Counted from the first letter of the stretch, positions 54,522 through 63,726 are shown. The stretch: DNA of 64,000 bases from Dyadobacter sp. CY347 (GCF_021502655.1 NZ_JAKFFT010000006.1:62001-126000); one strand, 5' to 3'. Numbers and translations are program-made. The notes: generated by a model from the letters alone, not told the origin.

Positions 54522-56225
54522 ATGAATCAACAAAAATCTCCTAACCCGATTCATAATTCCCGTTCTGTGGTTCGCCTGCCTATCATTATAGCCATTACAT
54601 TGGCTGCTGGTGTGCTGCTGGGAAGCACTTTTTTTAGCGGGGGCCGCAAGCTTTCCGACGTAGCGAAGGGTTATGCCAAATATCGCGAGGTGCTGATGCT
54701 CGTCGAAAATAATTACGTCGATTCGGTTAATACTGAGGAGCTTGTAGATTTCTCGATCTCAAAAATGCTTGAAAAGCTGGATCCGCACACGGCCTATTTC
54801 AATACGGATGAAGCAACCGCCGCAAGGTCGCAGCTGGATTCAGGATTTGATGGCATTGGTGTGGAATTCAACATTTATAATGACACCGTTTACGTGGTAA
54901 CGCCATTGAGCGGTGGCCCTTCGGAAGCAGCAGGAATCCAGAGCGGTGACCGGATTATTTCTGTTAATAAAGAAAACTTATCAGGTCCTGGTGTTACAAA
55001 TGCGCAGGTTTATAAGCTATTACGCGGAAAAAGAGGCACTAAGGTTGATCTTGCGATAGAAAGAGTTGGTTCAAATGAAAAAATGAACTTTGCCGTTGTC
55101 CGTGATCGCATCCCGACATACTCGGTTGACGCATCTTACATGGTCGATCAGGAGATTGGCTACATTAAAGTGAGCCGTTTCTCGGAAACCACTTATGATG
55201 AATTTAAATCAGCATTGAAAACACTGAAAGCCAATGGTTTAAAAAACCTGATTCTTGATTTAAGGGGCAATCCCGGCGGCTATATGGAGCGTGCAACGAG
55301 TATGGCTGATGAGTTCATCGCGGGCGACAAGCTTCTAGTTTACACGGAAGGCAAGGATAGCCGTTTTGACAGAAAAACCCGCTCACACATCGATGGAATG
55401 TTCGAGCAGGGGCCATTGATCGTGCTGGTGGATGAAGGAAGCGCGTCGGCATCTGAAATTCTAGCGGGCGCATTGCAGGATCACGACCGTGCATTGGTTG
55501 TTGGAAGACGGTCTTATGGAAAAGGGTTGGTTCAAATGCCGATCAAGCTTTCGGACGCATCGGAACTTCGGCTTACCATTTCCAGATATTTTACCCCGAG
55601 CGGCCGGAGCATTCAAAAACCATATGAGCTGGGCAAAGGCGAGGATTATAGCCAGGACCTTTCGCATCGTTATGAAAGCGGCGAATTGTTCAGCGCGGAC
55701 AGCATTAAATTTGATAAAAGTAAAGTTTACAAAACCGATGGCGGCCGGATCGTTTATGGCGGAGGCGGCATCACACCGGATATTTTTGTTCCCAAAGACA
55801 CGCTTCTGAACAGCAAATATTTATTTGAGTTGTATTCCAAAAACATTATCCGCGAATATGCCTTGCGTTACGCGAATGACAATCAGAAAAAGCTTGAAAA
55901 ACAGTCGTTCAATGACTTCCTGACATCATTCCAGATTTCGGATGCGATGATCGCGGAAATGGTGAAGGATGCTTCAAAGGCTGGAATTAAACCAAATGAA
56001 AAAGAGTTAACACTCTCGAAACCCATCATTACTTCGCAAACCAAGGCGATAATCGGACGATATGTCTGGGGTAGGAAGCAAAAAAGCGGACTTAATAACG
56101 AAATTTTCCAGGTGCTGAACCCCACAGATAATGTTTATCAGCAAGCAGTTCAGCTTTTTAGCCAGGCTGCACAGTTGGAAAAAGGGAAGTTTAGCAGTTT
56201 GAACATCCCCAAAAATAAAAAGTGA
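54522..56225 (+). CDS. S41-family C-terminal processing protease
   Basis: This 567-residue Ser/Lys protease begins with a membrane anchor (VRLPIIIAITLAAGVLLGSTFF). A PDZ domain follows (about 95-185; GIGVEFNIYNDTVYVVTPL, AAGIQSGDRII), then the protease core with LRGNPGGYMERAT, catalytic Ser in VDEGSASASEILAGA near residue 309, and Lys in RSYGKGLVQ. The C-terminal 200 residues are an extension typical of Bacteroidota forms. It cleaves periplasmic proteins near their C termini. It is followed at 43 bp by the SDR gene. Confidence 0.95.
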   Translation: MNQQKSPNPIHNSRSVVRLPIIIAITLAAGVLLGSTFFSGGRKLSDVAKGYAKYREVLMLVENNYVDSVNTEELVDFSISKMLEKLDPHTAYFNTDEATAARSQLDSGFDGIGVEFNIYNDTVYVVTPLSGGPSEAAGIQSGDRIISVNKENLSGPGVTNAQVYKLLRGKRGTKVDLAIERVGSNEKMNFAVVRDRIPTYSVDASYMVDQEIGYIKVSRFSETTYDEFKSALKTLKANGLKNLILDLRGNPGGYMERATSMADEFIAGDKLLVYTEGKDSRFDRKTRSHIDGMFEQGPLIVLVDEGSASASEILAGALQDHDRALVVGRRSYGKGLVQMPIKLSDASELRLTISRYFTPSGRSIQKPYELGKGEDYSQDLSHRYESGELFSADSIKFDKSKVYKTDGGRIVYGGGGITPDIFVPKDTLLNSKYLFELYSKNIIREYALRYANDNQKKLEKQSFNDFLTSFQISDAMIAEMVKDASKAGIKPNEKELTLSKPIITSQTKAIIGRYVWGRKQKSGLNNEIFQVLNPTDNVYQQAVQLFSQAAQLEKGKFSSLNIPKNKK

Positions 56226-56268
56226 GCATCCCCGGAAGCGCACATCTTTTGACGAATTTGATTTTATA

Positions 56269-57021
56269 ATGTCTCGAATTGCATTGATTACCGGAGCCAC
56301 ATCCGGAATTGGAAAGGCCACTGCGGAGTTATTTGCAGGAGCCGGAATTGATCTCATCCTTTGCGGCCGCCGCCAGGAGCGTTTAGATGAAGTTTCTGCT
56401 GAATTATCTGCAAAAGTCAATGTTACCACGCTGGTTTTTGATGTGCGCGACAAAGGCGCCGTCATGGCGATGATCGGGTCTTTGCCCGATGATTGGAAAA
56501 ACATTGATATCCTGGTTAATAATGCGGGTAATGCACATGGAATGGGGTCATTGGACGCGGGTGACACGGACGATTGGGATGCAATGATCGATGGTAATGT
56601 GAAAGGTTTGCTGTACGTTTCGAAAGCGGTAATTCCGCTAATGCTTGAAAAAGGAGCAGGGCACATTGTCAACATAAGCTCCATTGCAGGAAAGCAGACT
56701 TACGTGAATGGCGCCGTTTATTGTGCTTCAAAGGCTGCGGTTGAGGTTTTAAGTGAAGGAATGCGCCTGGATCTAACGCAACATGGCATTAAGGTGACGA
56801 ATGTTGCTCCTGGTGCTGTGGAAACTGAATTTTCACTGGTTCGTTTCAAGGGAGATGAAAGCCGTGCCGAAAAAGTTTACGAAGGATTTGATCCATTGCA
56901 GGCATCAGACGTTGCCGACGCCATTCTTTACGCGGTGAATGCCCCCGGCCGGGTTACAATCGCTGATATTACCATTTTAGCTGCCGCACAATCTGCCGCA
57001 ACGACGATCCACAGGAAGTAA
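56269..57021 (+). CDS. Short-chain dehydrogenase/reductase, YdfG-like
   Basis: This 250-residue classical SDR has the cofactor motif ITGATSGIGKATAELFAGAG followed by an Arg-rich CGRRQERL (NADP preference), NNAGNAHGMG, the Ser in ISSIAG, and YCASKAAVEV with catalytic Tyr and Lys. It most resembles YdfG, an NADP-dependent dehydrogenase of L-allo-threonine and 3-hydroxy acids; the substrate is an inference. It lies 2 bp before an MFS transporter and is probably co-transcribed with it. Confidence 0.92.
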   Translation: MSRIALITGATSGIGKATAELFAGAGIDLILCGRRQERLDEVSAELSAKVNVTTLVFDVRDKGAVMAMIGSLPDDWKNIDILVNNAGNAHGMGSLDAGDTDDWDAMIDGNVKGLLYVSKAVIPLMLEKGAGHIVNISSIAGKQTYVNGAVYCASKAAVEVLSEGMRLDLTQHGIKVTNVAPGAVETEFSLVRFKGDESRAEKVYEGFDPLQASDVADAILYAVNAPGRVTIADITILAAAQSAATTIHRK

Positions 57022-57023
57022 GC

Positions 57024-58256
57024 ATGAAATCTATTGAACAAAATCCCATTGCTGTCGACTCGACGACAGCAATAAACACTTCGCAAACAGTTTTCCCAAT
57101 TTTGCTTGCGTTAAGCTTCTGTCATTTGCTGAATGACACAATGCAGTCCTTAATCCCGTCCATTTATCCGATGGTTAAGGAATCTTTTCAATTGAGTTTT
57201 ACACAAATAGGGCTAATCACATTCACATTTCAGGTGAGCGCTTCGGTGCTGCAACCGGTCGTTGGTGCTTTTACAGACAAGCGGCCGCAACCTTTTGCGC
57301 TGGCGGTCGGAATGTGCTTTACACTGCTGGGACTGATTTCACTGTCTCTTGCGAATAGTTTTAATCTGGTTCTGCTTTCGGTAGGATTGATAGGCGTTGG
57401 TTCGGCGGTTTTTCATCCCGAGGCTTCCCGCGTGGCGCGTATGGCTTCGGGCGGTAAGCATGGCATGGCGCAGTCGCTGTTTCAGGTGGGCGGCAATGCG
57501 GGCAGCTCGCTGGGGCCTTTGCTTGCAGCATTGATTCTGTTGCCGTATGGACGCTTTCAAGTGATTTGGTTTTCGCTGGTTGCGCTTTTGGCGATTGTCA
57601 TTTTGTCCTGGGTCGGCGGCTGGTATAAGCGTAGTTTGGAAGTGGTTGTTGCGAAAAAATCGGCGGTGAAGTTAGCTAACGCATCTCATCTTTCCAGCGG
57701 GAAAATTACATTTGCTATTGCCATATTGCTGCTCTTGATTTTCTCGAAATACATCTATATGGCCAGTATTTCCAGCTATTTTACCTTTTACCTGATCGAT
57801 AAGTTCGGTGTTTCCATCCAGAATTCGCAGATTTATCTCTTTGCATTCTTGTTTGCCGTTGCCGCAGGAACATTCATCGGCGGGCCGGTTGGAGACAGGA
57901 TTGGCAGGAAATATGTGATCTGGATATCCATATTGGGCGCGGCTCCGTTCGCATTGCTGCTGCCTTATGTCAATTTATTCTGGACGGGCGTATTAAGCTG
58001 CATTATCGGACTTATTCTTTCCTCTGCCTTTTCCGCGATCCTGGTCTATGCCCAAGAACTTATTCCGGGAAAAGTCGGCATGATCGCAGGCCTGTTTTTC
58101 GGCTTCGCATTCGGCATCGCAGGAATCGGATCAGCCATTCTCGGCAGCGTTGCAGATAAAACCAGCATAGAATACGTTTTCTGGATCTGCTCATTCTTAC
58201 CGCTTATCGGACTGCTAACAGGATTCTTGCCCAATTTGGAGCGGAGTAAGGGTTAG
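57024..58256 (+). CDS. MFS transporter, fosmidomycin-resistance (Fsr) type
   Basis: This 410-residue, 12-helix major facilitator opens with LLALSFCHLLNDTMQSLIPS, then GLITFTFQVSASVLQPVVG and the conserved FHPEASRVARMASGGKHGMAQSLFQVGGN block (quoted as FHPEASR and QSLFQVGGN), diagnostic of the Fsr group. Such transporters export fosmidomycin in E. coli, but the natural substrate in this genome is unknown. It follows the SDR gene by 2 bp. Its TAG stop overlaps the stop of the convergent PIN-domain gene by two bases. Confidence 0.92.
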   Translation: MKSIEQNPIAVDSTTAINTSQTVFPILLALSFCHLLNDTMQSLIPSIYPMVKESFQLSFTQIGLITFTFQVSASVLQPVVGAFTDKRPQPFALAVGMCFTLLGLISLSLANSFNLVLLSVGLIGVGSAVFHPEASRVARMASGGKHGMAQSLFQVGGNAGSSLGPLLAALILLPYGRFQVIWFSLVALLAIVILSWVGGWYKRSLEVVVAKKSAVKLANASHLSSGKITFAIAILLLLIFSKYIYMASISSYFTFYLIDKFGVSIQNSQIYLFAFLFAVAAGTFIGGPVGDRIGRKYVIWISILGAAPFALLLPYVNLFWTGVLSCIIGLILSSAFSAILVYAQELIPGKVGMIAGLFFGFAFGIAGIGSAILGSVADKTSIEYVFWICSFLPLIGLLTGFLPNLERSKG

Positions 58257-58675
58257 TTCTTTTGAAGGGCTAAAAATTCTTTTATACTAAAAATTGGCAG
58301 ATTTTTGTCTGAATGTTTCTGTAAATTTTTATCCCTGCTAATAAAGAAATGCAGCTTATGTTGGGTGGCCGCGTAATATTGAAGGGCGTCTTCAATATCA
58401 TCAATTTTTGAGTTTAAGGCATTTAGTGTTGTCTGATGATTGCAGTCGATCACGGTCAGGTCATTCATCAGCGATAAAATCAACTCCTTTGCTTTGACTT
58501 TTCCATATGCCTTGGTTAGCCAGTATCCCAGAATGTGTACAATTGCTGGGGTAATGAAACCTTGCAGCTGTTTATGAACGATTTGTTCAATCAGTTGTCT
58601 GGCATCTTGATAGTCATCTCGTTTAAGTAAGAAATCCAATAAAATATTGGCGTCAAGAAAAACCTTAGAAGCCAT
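58253..58675 (-). CDS. PIN-domain toxin (VapC-like)
   Basis: This 140-residue PIN nuclease has the first acidic site in FLDANILLDFLLKRDDY, the central acidic cluster in KIDDIEDALQYYAA and a third in FISRDKNLQ, as expected for VapC-type ribonucleases. It overlaps the upstream antitoxin gene by 11 bp, the usual coupling of toxin-antitoxin pairs, and is cotranscribed from the minus strand. Its target RNA cannot be predicted. The pair looks richer in A+T than the surrounding genes, as is common for mobile toxin-antitoxin loci. Confidence 0.88.
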   Translation of the reverse strand: MASKVFLDANILLDFLLKRDDYQDARQLIEQIVHKQLQGFITPAIVHILGYWLTKAYGKVKAKELILSLMNDLTVIDCNHQTTLNALNSKIDDIEDALQYYAATQHKLHFFISRDKNLQKHSDKNLPIFSIKEFLALQKN

Positions 58676-58913
58676 ATTTTTCAGATTGATCTTCGTAAAA
58701 AGCCTTCTTTAAATCCTGTTTGGTATCTATTTGCGAAGGAACTTCAAGGCCATCTACTAAATCCAAAATACTTTCTTTCTGTTCAGATTTACGTGCAATG
58801 GTTCTTAAATAATCCTCAACAATTCGAGAAATGCTGATATGTTTTGATGCAGCATAAGCCTTAACCTGAGACAGGACATTGTCCTCAATGGTGATATTTA
58901 GTCTAGCTTTCAT
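58665..58913 (-). CDS. Antitoxin, ribbon-helix-helix type (DUF6364-like)
   Basis: The Met at 58913 gives 82 residues starting MKARLNITIEDNVLSQVKAY, a ribbon-helix-helix opening. The frame can be read from 58961, but those 16 residues overlap the direct-repeat operator and are not conserved in type. The C-terminal half (DLVDGLEVPSQIDTKQDLKK) is the likely toxin-wrapping tail. I recall this arrangement as DUF6364. It probably represses its own operon through the repeats at 58923-58954. Confidence 0.82.
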   Translation of the reverse strand: MKARLNITIEDNVLSQVKAYAASKHISISRIVEDYLRTIARKSEQKESILDLVDGLEVPSQIDTKQDLKKAFYEDQSEKYGF

Positions 58914-58922
58914 AACATGAAT

Positions 58923-58954
58923 ATGCGCATAAATTTCTAATCGTGCGCATAAAT
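58923..58954. promoter_or_regulatory. Candidate operator of the PIN toxin-antitoxin operon
   Basis: TGCGCATAAAT occurs at 58924-58934 and again at 58944-58954, a 20-bp phase that puts both on the same face of the helix. Each contains a TGCGCA centre; the first is the full palindrome ATGCGCAT. It sits 10-41 bp upstream of the antitoxin start. Confidence 0.55.
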
Positions 58955-58957
58955 GAT

Positions 58958-59650
58958 TCAAAAGTTTTCCGCAATCCTTAAAATCAAATTTGGATCGGGG
59001 CAGAGATTTAGATAGTGAATCTGGTCCTGAATGCTGCTTACGCCGGGGAAGTCTCCTTGGTAATTGCCCATGTCCTTGATAATCTGAAAATGCAGGTGCG
59101 GTGGCCAGTCGCCGTTTTCCGGGTAGGAACCTATGGTTGCGAATTTTTCGTGGGCTGCGATGTTTTTTCCGATGAATAAGCCTTCAAGCGACTCTAATGA
59201 CAAATGTCCGTAAAGCGTGTAGAATGTGACATTGTCTAATGCGTGAGCAAGGATAACAGTCGGCCCGTAATCGCCGTAATGATCGTTGAATGCGAAACTA
59301 TGCACTGTTGCATCCAGCGGCGCATAGATGGCTTCTCCCGCATTTGCCCAAATGTCCGTTCCGAGATGAATGCTTCTGGGTTGGTCGGCTTCATTGTTGA
59401 AATGTTTGCGCTGCCGGTAAATGATTCGGTTTTCTGCGTAGCCGCCAATTCCAACGAAGGCGTTTCCTTCCAACATTTCTTTGAAAACAAAATCCGAGAA
59501 AGTGGAGGTTTCAGATAAGTCGCGTTGTAATAGGGTTTCATTTGTTGCGGAAAAATCAAGCTTTTTAAATGGCTTTGCAGTCTTGATAACTGGTGCAAAG
59601 CCATCGTGTTTTTCGAGAATTTGTTGAAGTGTCAGCATTGATGTGGGCAT
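58958..59650 (-). CDS. M23-family peptidoglycan metalloendopeptidase
   Basis: This 230-residue protein has the M23 zinc motifs SIHLGTDIWANAGE (His, Asp) and WPPHLHFQII (His-x-His), plus the intervening LYGHLSLESLEG His. No signal peptide is seen: the N terminus is MPTSMLTLQQILEKHDGF. It could be cytoplasmic or exported by another route. Such domains cut peptide crosslinks in murein. It lies 8 bp after the DUF5117 metalloprotease gene on the same strand and 44 bp before the antitoxin. Confidence 0.9.
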   Translation of the reverse strand: MPTSMLTLQQILEKHDGFAPVIKTAKPFKKLDFSATNETLLQRDLSETSTFSDFVFKEMLEGNAFVGIGGYAENRIIYRQRKHFNNEADQPRSIHLGTDIWANAGEAIYAPLDATVHSFAFNDHYGDYGPTVILAHALDNVTFYTLYGHLSLESLEGLFIGKNIAAHEKFATIGSYPENGDWPPHLHFQIIKDMGNYQGDFPGVSSIQDQIHYLNLCPDPNLILRIAENF

Positions 59651-59658
59651 TCGTTGTC

Positions 59659-62238
59659 CTATTTGGGATCCAGCGCCATTTTAATCCGCTGCAAAACATC
59701 CTGCAAATGATATTTCGTAATCTTATCTGTTGACTTCGCGATAGCGGGCTGCAATGTTGCCTTCAGACTTTCCAAATGTGCCCGTGCAACAGAGGGCAAA
59801 TCTGTTTTTTCAAGTTCAACAACCCGCGTAGAAAACCCATAAGTAATGCCAACAGGGACAGACTGAACATTCGCCTTACCCGGTTTCAGCAAATCAACCA
59901 ATTTCTCGATATACACTTTTTGAAGATTTCTACGGTGCAGATCAATGCTTTTACCCGTCTTAGTTTCCGACCAAATTCCACTTTCCAGATCTGTAAACAG
60001 ATCGTCCAATGTGTAATTTTTGCTCGAAATGCCAGTTTCCATCAACCTAACCGCGCGATCGCCCGCGAAAAGCGTCGTTAATGCATATTCCTGCAAGGCT
60101 TTGACCGCTTCAACACCAGTTTCAGGTTTGATTTTACTTAAAATATTTTGGTCCAACAACCATGTCGGTGTTTTGAATAACTGATTGTTCAGGAACGCAA
60201 CCGCTTCTTTCTGAGTCGACTTTGGCACCGTTTCAAAAGTCGAACCTTCCATATCATATGTTGTCGGATTATCGTAAATCCCACCTACATTCTTCATCAC
60301 ATGGCCAAGATAGCGGCGATATTGCTGGATAACATTGTTGTAAATTTCATCGAGCTCCTTGTAACTTTCGCCATCTTCCCGGCTCCATTCGATCAGGTTT
60401 GGAAGAATCCGTTTTAGGTTTTTAATGCCGTATTCAGAAGCTTTCATGGCATTATCGCTTAGATCTTCCGTCTGGTAACGCGGGTCATAAGGGCTGATTT
60501 CCGTCCCGAAATGCAGGCGGGAATCCTTGTAAGCCTCTTTGGTCATGGCATTTAAAAGCTGTTTCTCAGCCTTTACATCTTTGGCATCTGCAAAATTGGT
60601 GTAACCCCATTGGATCGCCCATTTATCATAATCGCCAATTCGCGGAAACAGATTGGTAATGCTGTCCTCTGGCTGGGCAACGTAATTGAATCGCGCGTAA
60701 TCCATGATAGAAGCCGTGTGTCCATGTTTTTCAATCCATTCCTTATCACGCAGTTTTTCAACAGGCGTGGCAGAACTTGCACCCATATTGTGCCTTAATC
60801 CCAATGTATGACCGATTTCATGAGAGGAAACAAAGCGCACCAGCTGGCCCATGAGCTCGTCATCAAACTTTTTCGTGCGCGCTTTTGGATCCACCGCACC
60901 CGCCTGGATAATGTACCAATTGCGCAGCAAACGCATGACATTGTGATACCAGCCAATGTGACTTTCCAGAATTTCGCCGCTTCTCGGATCATGCACATTA
61001 GGCCCGTAAGCGTTCTGAATGTCGGCCGCGAAGTAACGGATTACCGAATAACGCGCATCTTCGAGGCTCATCGTCGTGTCGTTTTCAGGCCAGTATTCGC
61101 CGCGGATCGCATTTTTCCAGCCCGCTTTTTCGAATGCTTCCTGCCAGTCGTCTACGCCTGCTTTCAGATATTTGCGCCATTTTTCAGGTGTGGCAGGGTC
61201 AATGTAGTAAACGATTGGTTTTTTAGGTTCGATTAATTCTCCATTCTGTTGCTTTTTTGCATCTTCAGCATTCTTCGGTTCCAGTCGCCACCTAACGGCA
61301 AAGACTTCTGTATCAGATCTTTGTGACTCTTCTCCGAAAATGGCATATTGATTTGCAAAATAACCCACGCGACTATCAAATATCCTTTTACGCATCGGCT
61401 TTTCAGGCAGGAGGATTAAGGAAGTGTTCATTTCCATAGTCACAACGCCCGCATCGAGCCCGGAAGGTAAATACTGACCGATGGATGGGGTAGGGGAAGT
61501 AGAGAGCAGTTGGGGCGTTACAGAAAAAGTTTTAACCGTTCGGATTTCTGTATTGATTGGAAATGACCTTATTTTCTCGATATAAGACGCTTCCTTTTTA
61601 AAAGAGCTCAATTTCAAAAGCTGCTTACTCACCGAACTTAACGAAAACACCTGGTTATCAGCATTAAAGAAGTCCGTCACATCAATTACAGAAGATTTTG
61701 CACCCGTTTCTTTTTTAACCGCCTTTATTTCAAAAACACCAATGATAGGATCGGAATTTGAGTTTTTTACTGCCTGGAAAATCGGCTTGGTGCTGTCGGG
61801 GCTCGCCACAACCACTGTTACAGAGCGCAATAACAAGTTATGGTCCATTCCTTTTTCCCAGCGGATCATCTGCCGGTTGACCTCTTCCCCGCCAAAAATT
61901 CCGCCGCCGGCTGCTGTTTTCGCATAGCGGGTTACAGCCATAATATCTTTATCCAGTAGGGAGTCAGGGATCTCGAAATACCATTTCTCGTCCATTTTGT
62001 GAACAGAAATCATTCCTTTTTGATTTACTGCGCTGGTATCGATGAGGTCTTTAAATGCCTTCGGGCCCTTTTTTTTGTCGTCTTTGAGTTTTTCTTTCAC
62101 TGCCGTGGCCACCGCGTCCACCGCTTTGTCTATCTTGACCTCTTCCTGTTTTTCTTTCTTCTTCTTTTTTTGTGCGTAAGTGGTTGTGGTAAACAGAAAT
62201 GTGATCCCTGCAAAGAGGAAAAAACGAATGAATCTCAT
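59659..62238 (-). CDS. Zinc-dependent metalloprotease, DUF5117/DUF5118 type
   Basis: This 859-residue exported protein has a signal peptide (FFLFAGITFLFTTTTYA before QKKKKK) and then a highly charged Lys/Glu stretch. A DUF5118-like N-terminal domain, a DUF5117-like central domain and a metzincin-like catalytic domain follow, with SSHEIGHTLGLRHNMG (HExxHxxGxxH) near residues 472-484. The family is large in Bacteroidota and its substrate is unknown. A TTG-N22-TATTTTTG promoter precedes it, and the M23 peptidase gene follows 8 bp after it, so the two envelope peptidases probably share a transcript. Confidence 0.93.
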   Translation of the reverse strand: MRFIRFFLFAGITFLFTTTTYAQKKKKKEKQEEVKIDKAVDAVATAVKEKLKDDKKKGPKAFKDLIDTSAVNQKGMISVHKMDEKWYFEIPDSLLDKDIMAVTRYAKTAAGGGIFGGEEVNRQMIRWEKGMDHNLLLRSVTVVVASPDSTKPIFQAVKNSNSDPIIGVFEIKAVKKETGAKSSVIDVTDFFNADNQVFSLSSVSKQLLKLSSFKKEASYIEKIRSFPINTEIRTVKTFSVTPQLLSTSPTPSIGQYLPSGLDAGVVTMEMNTSLILLPEKPMRKRIFDSRVGYFANQYAIFGEESQRSDTEVFAVRWRLEPKNAEDAKKQQNGELIEPKKPIVYYIDPATPEKWRKYLKAGVDDWQEAFEKAGWKNAIRGEYWPENDTTMSLEDARYSVIRYFAADIQNAYGPNVHDPRSGEILESHIGWYHNVMRLLRNWYIIQAGAVDPKARTKKFDDELMGQLVRFVSSHEIGHTLGLRHNMGASSATPVEKLRDKEWIEKHGHTASIMDYARFNYVAQPEDSITNLFPRIGDYDKWAIQWGYTNFADAKDVKAEKQLLNAMTKEAYKDSRLHFGTEISPYDPRYQTEDLSDNAMKASEYGIKNLKRILPNLIEWSREDGESYKELDEIYNNVIQQYRRYLGHVMKNVGGIYDNPTTYDMEGSTFETVPKSTQKEAVAFLNNQLFKTPTWLLDQNILSKIKPETGVEAVKALQEYALTTLFAGDRAVRLMETGISSKNYTLDDLFTDLESGIWSETKTGKSIDLHRRNLQKVYIEKLVDLLKPGKANVQSVPVGITYGFSTRVVELEKTDLPSVARAHLESLKATLQPAIAKSTDKITKYHLQDVLQRIKMALDPK

Positions 62239-62266
62239 AGAGTTGGTTTATGTTTTTGCTTGCTTA

Positions 62267-62299
62267 CAAAAATAAAAGTTTGCCCGATAGGACATGCAA
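62267..62299 (-). promoter_or_regulatory. Candidate promoter of the DUF5117 metalloprotease
   Basis: On the minus strand TTG (62297-62299), spacer 22, then TATTTTTG (62267-62274), a full -7 match. The implied leader is about 20-25 bases. Confidence 0.5.
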
Positions 62300-62334
62300 A
62301 TTAATCACGGGAGGATATAAAATTATTGGCAATC

Positions 62335-63270
62335 CTACTCAGCCAGCATTTCGGCAAGGACACCTTCTTTTAATGCATAACTTGAAATTTGTATCTGCTT
62401 GATTCCGTAGCTTTTAAGTACATAATCAATAAGGCAAACGGCAACTACGATCATGTCCACACGCAGTTCGATCATGCCCGGGATTTGCATTCGTTCTTGG
62501 TGGTTTCCGGTGAGAATGAGTGCATATGCCCTATAAAATTCTTCCAATGGTAACCGGAAATCGGTTTGATTTTTGGGAGGCCTTTCATTCGTGCGGAACT
62601 GGAAGTCAATGTCCACCAGCGTGTCGAATGTCCCGGAAGATCCCACCAGCTTATCGGGAGAATACTGGTGGACTGCATTGGCCAGCGGAATCAGTTGTTC
62701 TTCAAAATAATTGTAAAGATTTTTCCTGTCGCCCTGCGAAAGCGGATCATTGCGCATGAATTTTTCCATCAGCCGCTGCCCGCCGATCTCGAAACTCTGT
62801 TTCCAGAAAATCTGTGATTTGTTGCCAATGATAAATTCCACGCTTCCGCCGCCAATATCCATGATCAATGACGGTGAATCGCCAAGGTCCGCACCGCGTC
62901 TGACGCCTTTGTAAATGTATTCGGCTTCGCGGTTTCCGTCGATAACTGTAATAGGAATGCCTGTGTTGGAAAGGATTTCAGCACAAAATTCTGCCTGATT
63001 TTCGGCATTCCGGATTGCGCTGGTGCCAAAAGCGAAAGTCTTCTCCTTAGGAACATTAAATTCATCCAGCTTCTCCCGAAAGTATGTCAGGACATTCAGT
63101 GCACGCTGCAATGCTTCCTGGGTAATGATCTTTTGGTTGATTCCCCCTAAGCCGATCCGGGCGGGCCTGCTTTCGTGAAAAATATTGGTGACTGCATCTC
63201 CATTTTTATCTACAATGAGCAGGTGAAAAGTGTTTGTTCCTAAGTCAATAATTCCCAGTCGCGAGCTCAT
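62335..63270 (-). CDS. Ppx/GppA-family exopolyphosphatase/pppGpp phosphatase
   Basis: This 311-residue protein has the two-lobed actin-like fold: LGIIDLGTNTFHLLIVDKNG (phosphate 1), the catalytic Glu region FAFGTSAIRNAEN, and SLIMDIGGGSVEFIIG (phosphate 2). It lacks the C-terminal HD-like domain of E. coli Ppx and GppA, as is common in Bacteroidota, so polyphosphate versus pppGpp specificity cannot be told. A TATTTTTG element at 63318-63325 on the minus strand may be its -7 region. Confidence 0.93.
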   Translation of the reverse strand: MSSRLGIIDLGTNTFHLLIVDKNGDAVTNIFHESRPARIGLGGINQKIITQEALQRALNVLTYFREKLDEFNVPKEKTFAFGTSAIRNAENQAEFCAEILSNTGIPITVIDGNREAEYIYKGVRRGADLGDSPSLIMDIGGGSVEFIIGNKSQIFWKQSFEIGGQRLMEKFMRNDPLSQGDRKNLYNYFEEQLIPLANAVHQYSPDKLVGSSGTFDTLVDIDFQFRTNERPPKNQTDFRLPLEEFYRAYALILTGNHQERMQIPGMIELRVDMIVVAVCLIDYVLKSYGIKQIQISSYALKEGVLAEMLAE

Positions 63271-63348
63271 ATAGGGCGTTTAATCGGTTAAAAGCTTTTT
63301 CCTCAATGCAATGATCACAAAAATAACCTAATAATAATGACTTATTTC

Positions 63349-63379
63349 TTGATTTTCTGTTTGATAAAGCTTTTCTTTG
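63349..63379 (+). promoter_or_regulatory. Candidate promoter of rpsU (TTG-N20-TTTCTTTG)
   Basis: TTG at 63349-63351, spacer 20, then TTTCTTTG at 63372-63379, followed closely by TCCGATTT. Both the octamer and the following motif are shared with the acpP promoter. Confidence 0.55.
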
Positions 63380-63426
63380 CAGTCCGATTTCAGAAACCAA
63401 TTCAAAGAACATTACATTTTATAAGC

Positions 63427-63621
63427 ATGCTGATTATAAACATTAAAGACAACGAATCGATTGACCGCGCACTTAAGCGTTACAAGAAGAAATTTGAAAG
63501 AACTGGTACTATGCGCCAGCTTCGTGCTCGTACTGCTTTCGAAAAACCATCTGTAAGACGTCGTTTCGAAGTTTTGCGTGCCGTATACAAAGAAAAAACT
63601 TACGGTCATTTAGAAGACTAG
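63427..63621 (+). CDS. rpsU: 30S ribosomal protein S21
   Basis: The ATG at 63427 gives 64 residues (MLIINIKDNESIDRALKRYK), the normal S21 length in Bacteroidota. An open frame from 63337 adds 30 residues that would overlap the promoter. The basic core KRYKKKFERTGTMRQLRARTAF and RRRFEVLRAVYKEKTYG is diagnostic. In Bacteroidota S21 helps hold the anti-Shine-Dalgarno sequence in the small subunit. A terminator separates it from the Xer gene. Confidence 0.96.
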   Translation: MLIINIKDNESIDRALKRYKKKFERTGTMRQLRARTAFEKPSVRRRFEVLRAVYKEKTYGHLED

Positions 63622-63681
63622 TTCCTGGAAATGGTGTTCTGAAAGATTTCGACAGGATTATTATATCCATATCATACGTTG

Positions 63682-63712
63682 AAAGGGCTGCTTGTTAAAG
63701 GCAGCCCTTTTT
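63682..63712 (+). terminator. Intrinsic terminator of rpsU
   Basis: A perfect 10-bp stem (63682-63691 with 63701-63710) around a 9-base loop, followed by a T-run. Confidence 0.87.
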
Positions 63713-63726
63713 CGTATGTTGCTGAT

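Noticed and set aside
54403-54543. 46-codon plus-strand frame before the S41 protease
   Set aside because: It runs into the protease start in another frame and has no conserved character; possible leader peptide but no support.
58914-58961. Antitoxin start at 58961
   Set aside because: It would place 16 non-conserved residues over the direct-repeat operator; the Met at 58913 begins the ribbon-helix-helix strand.
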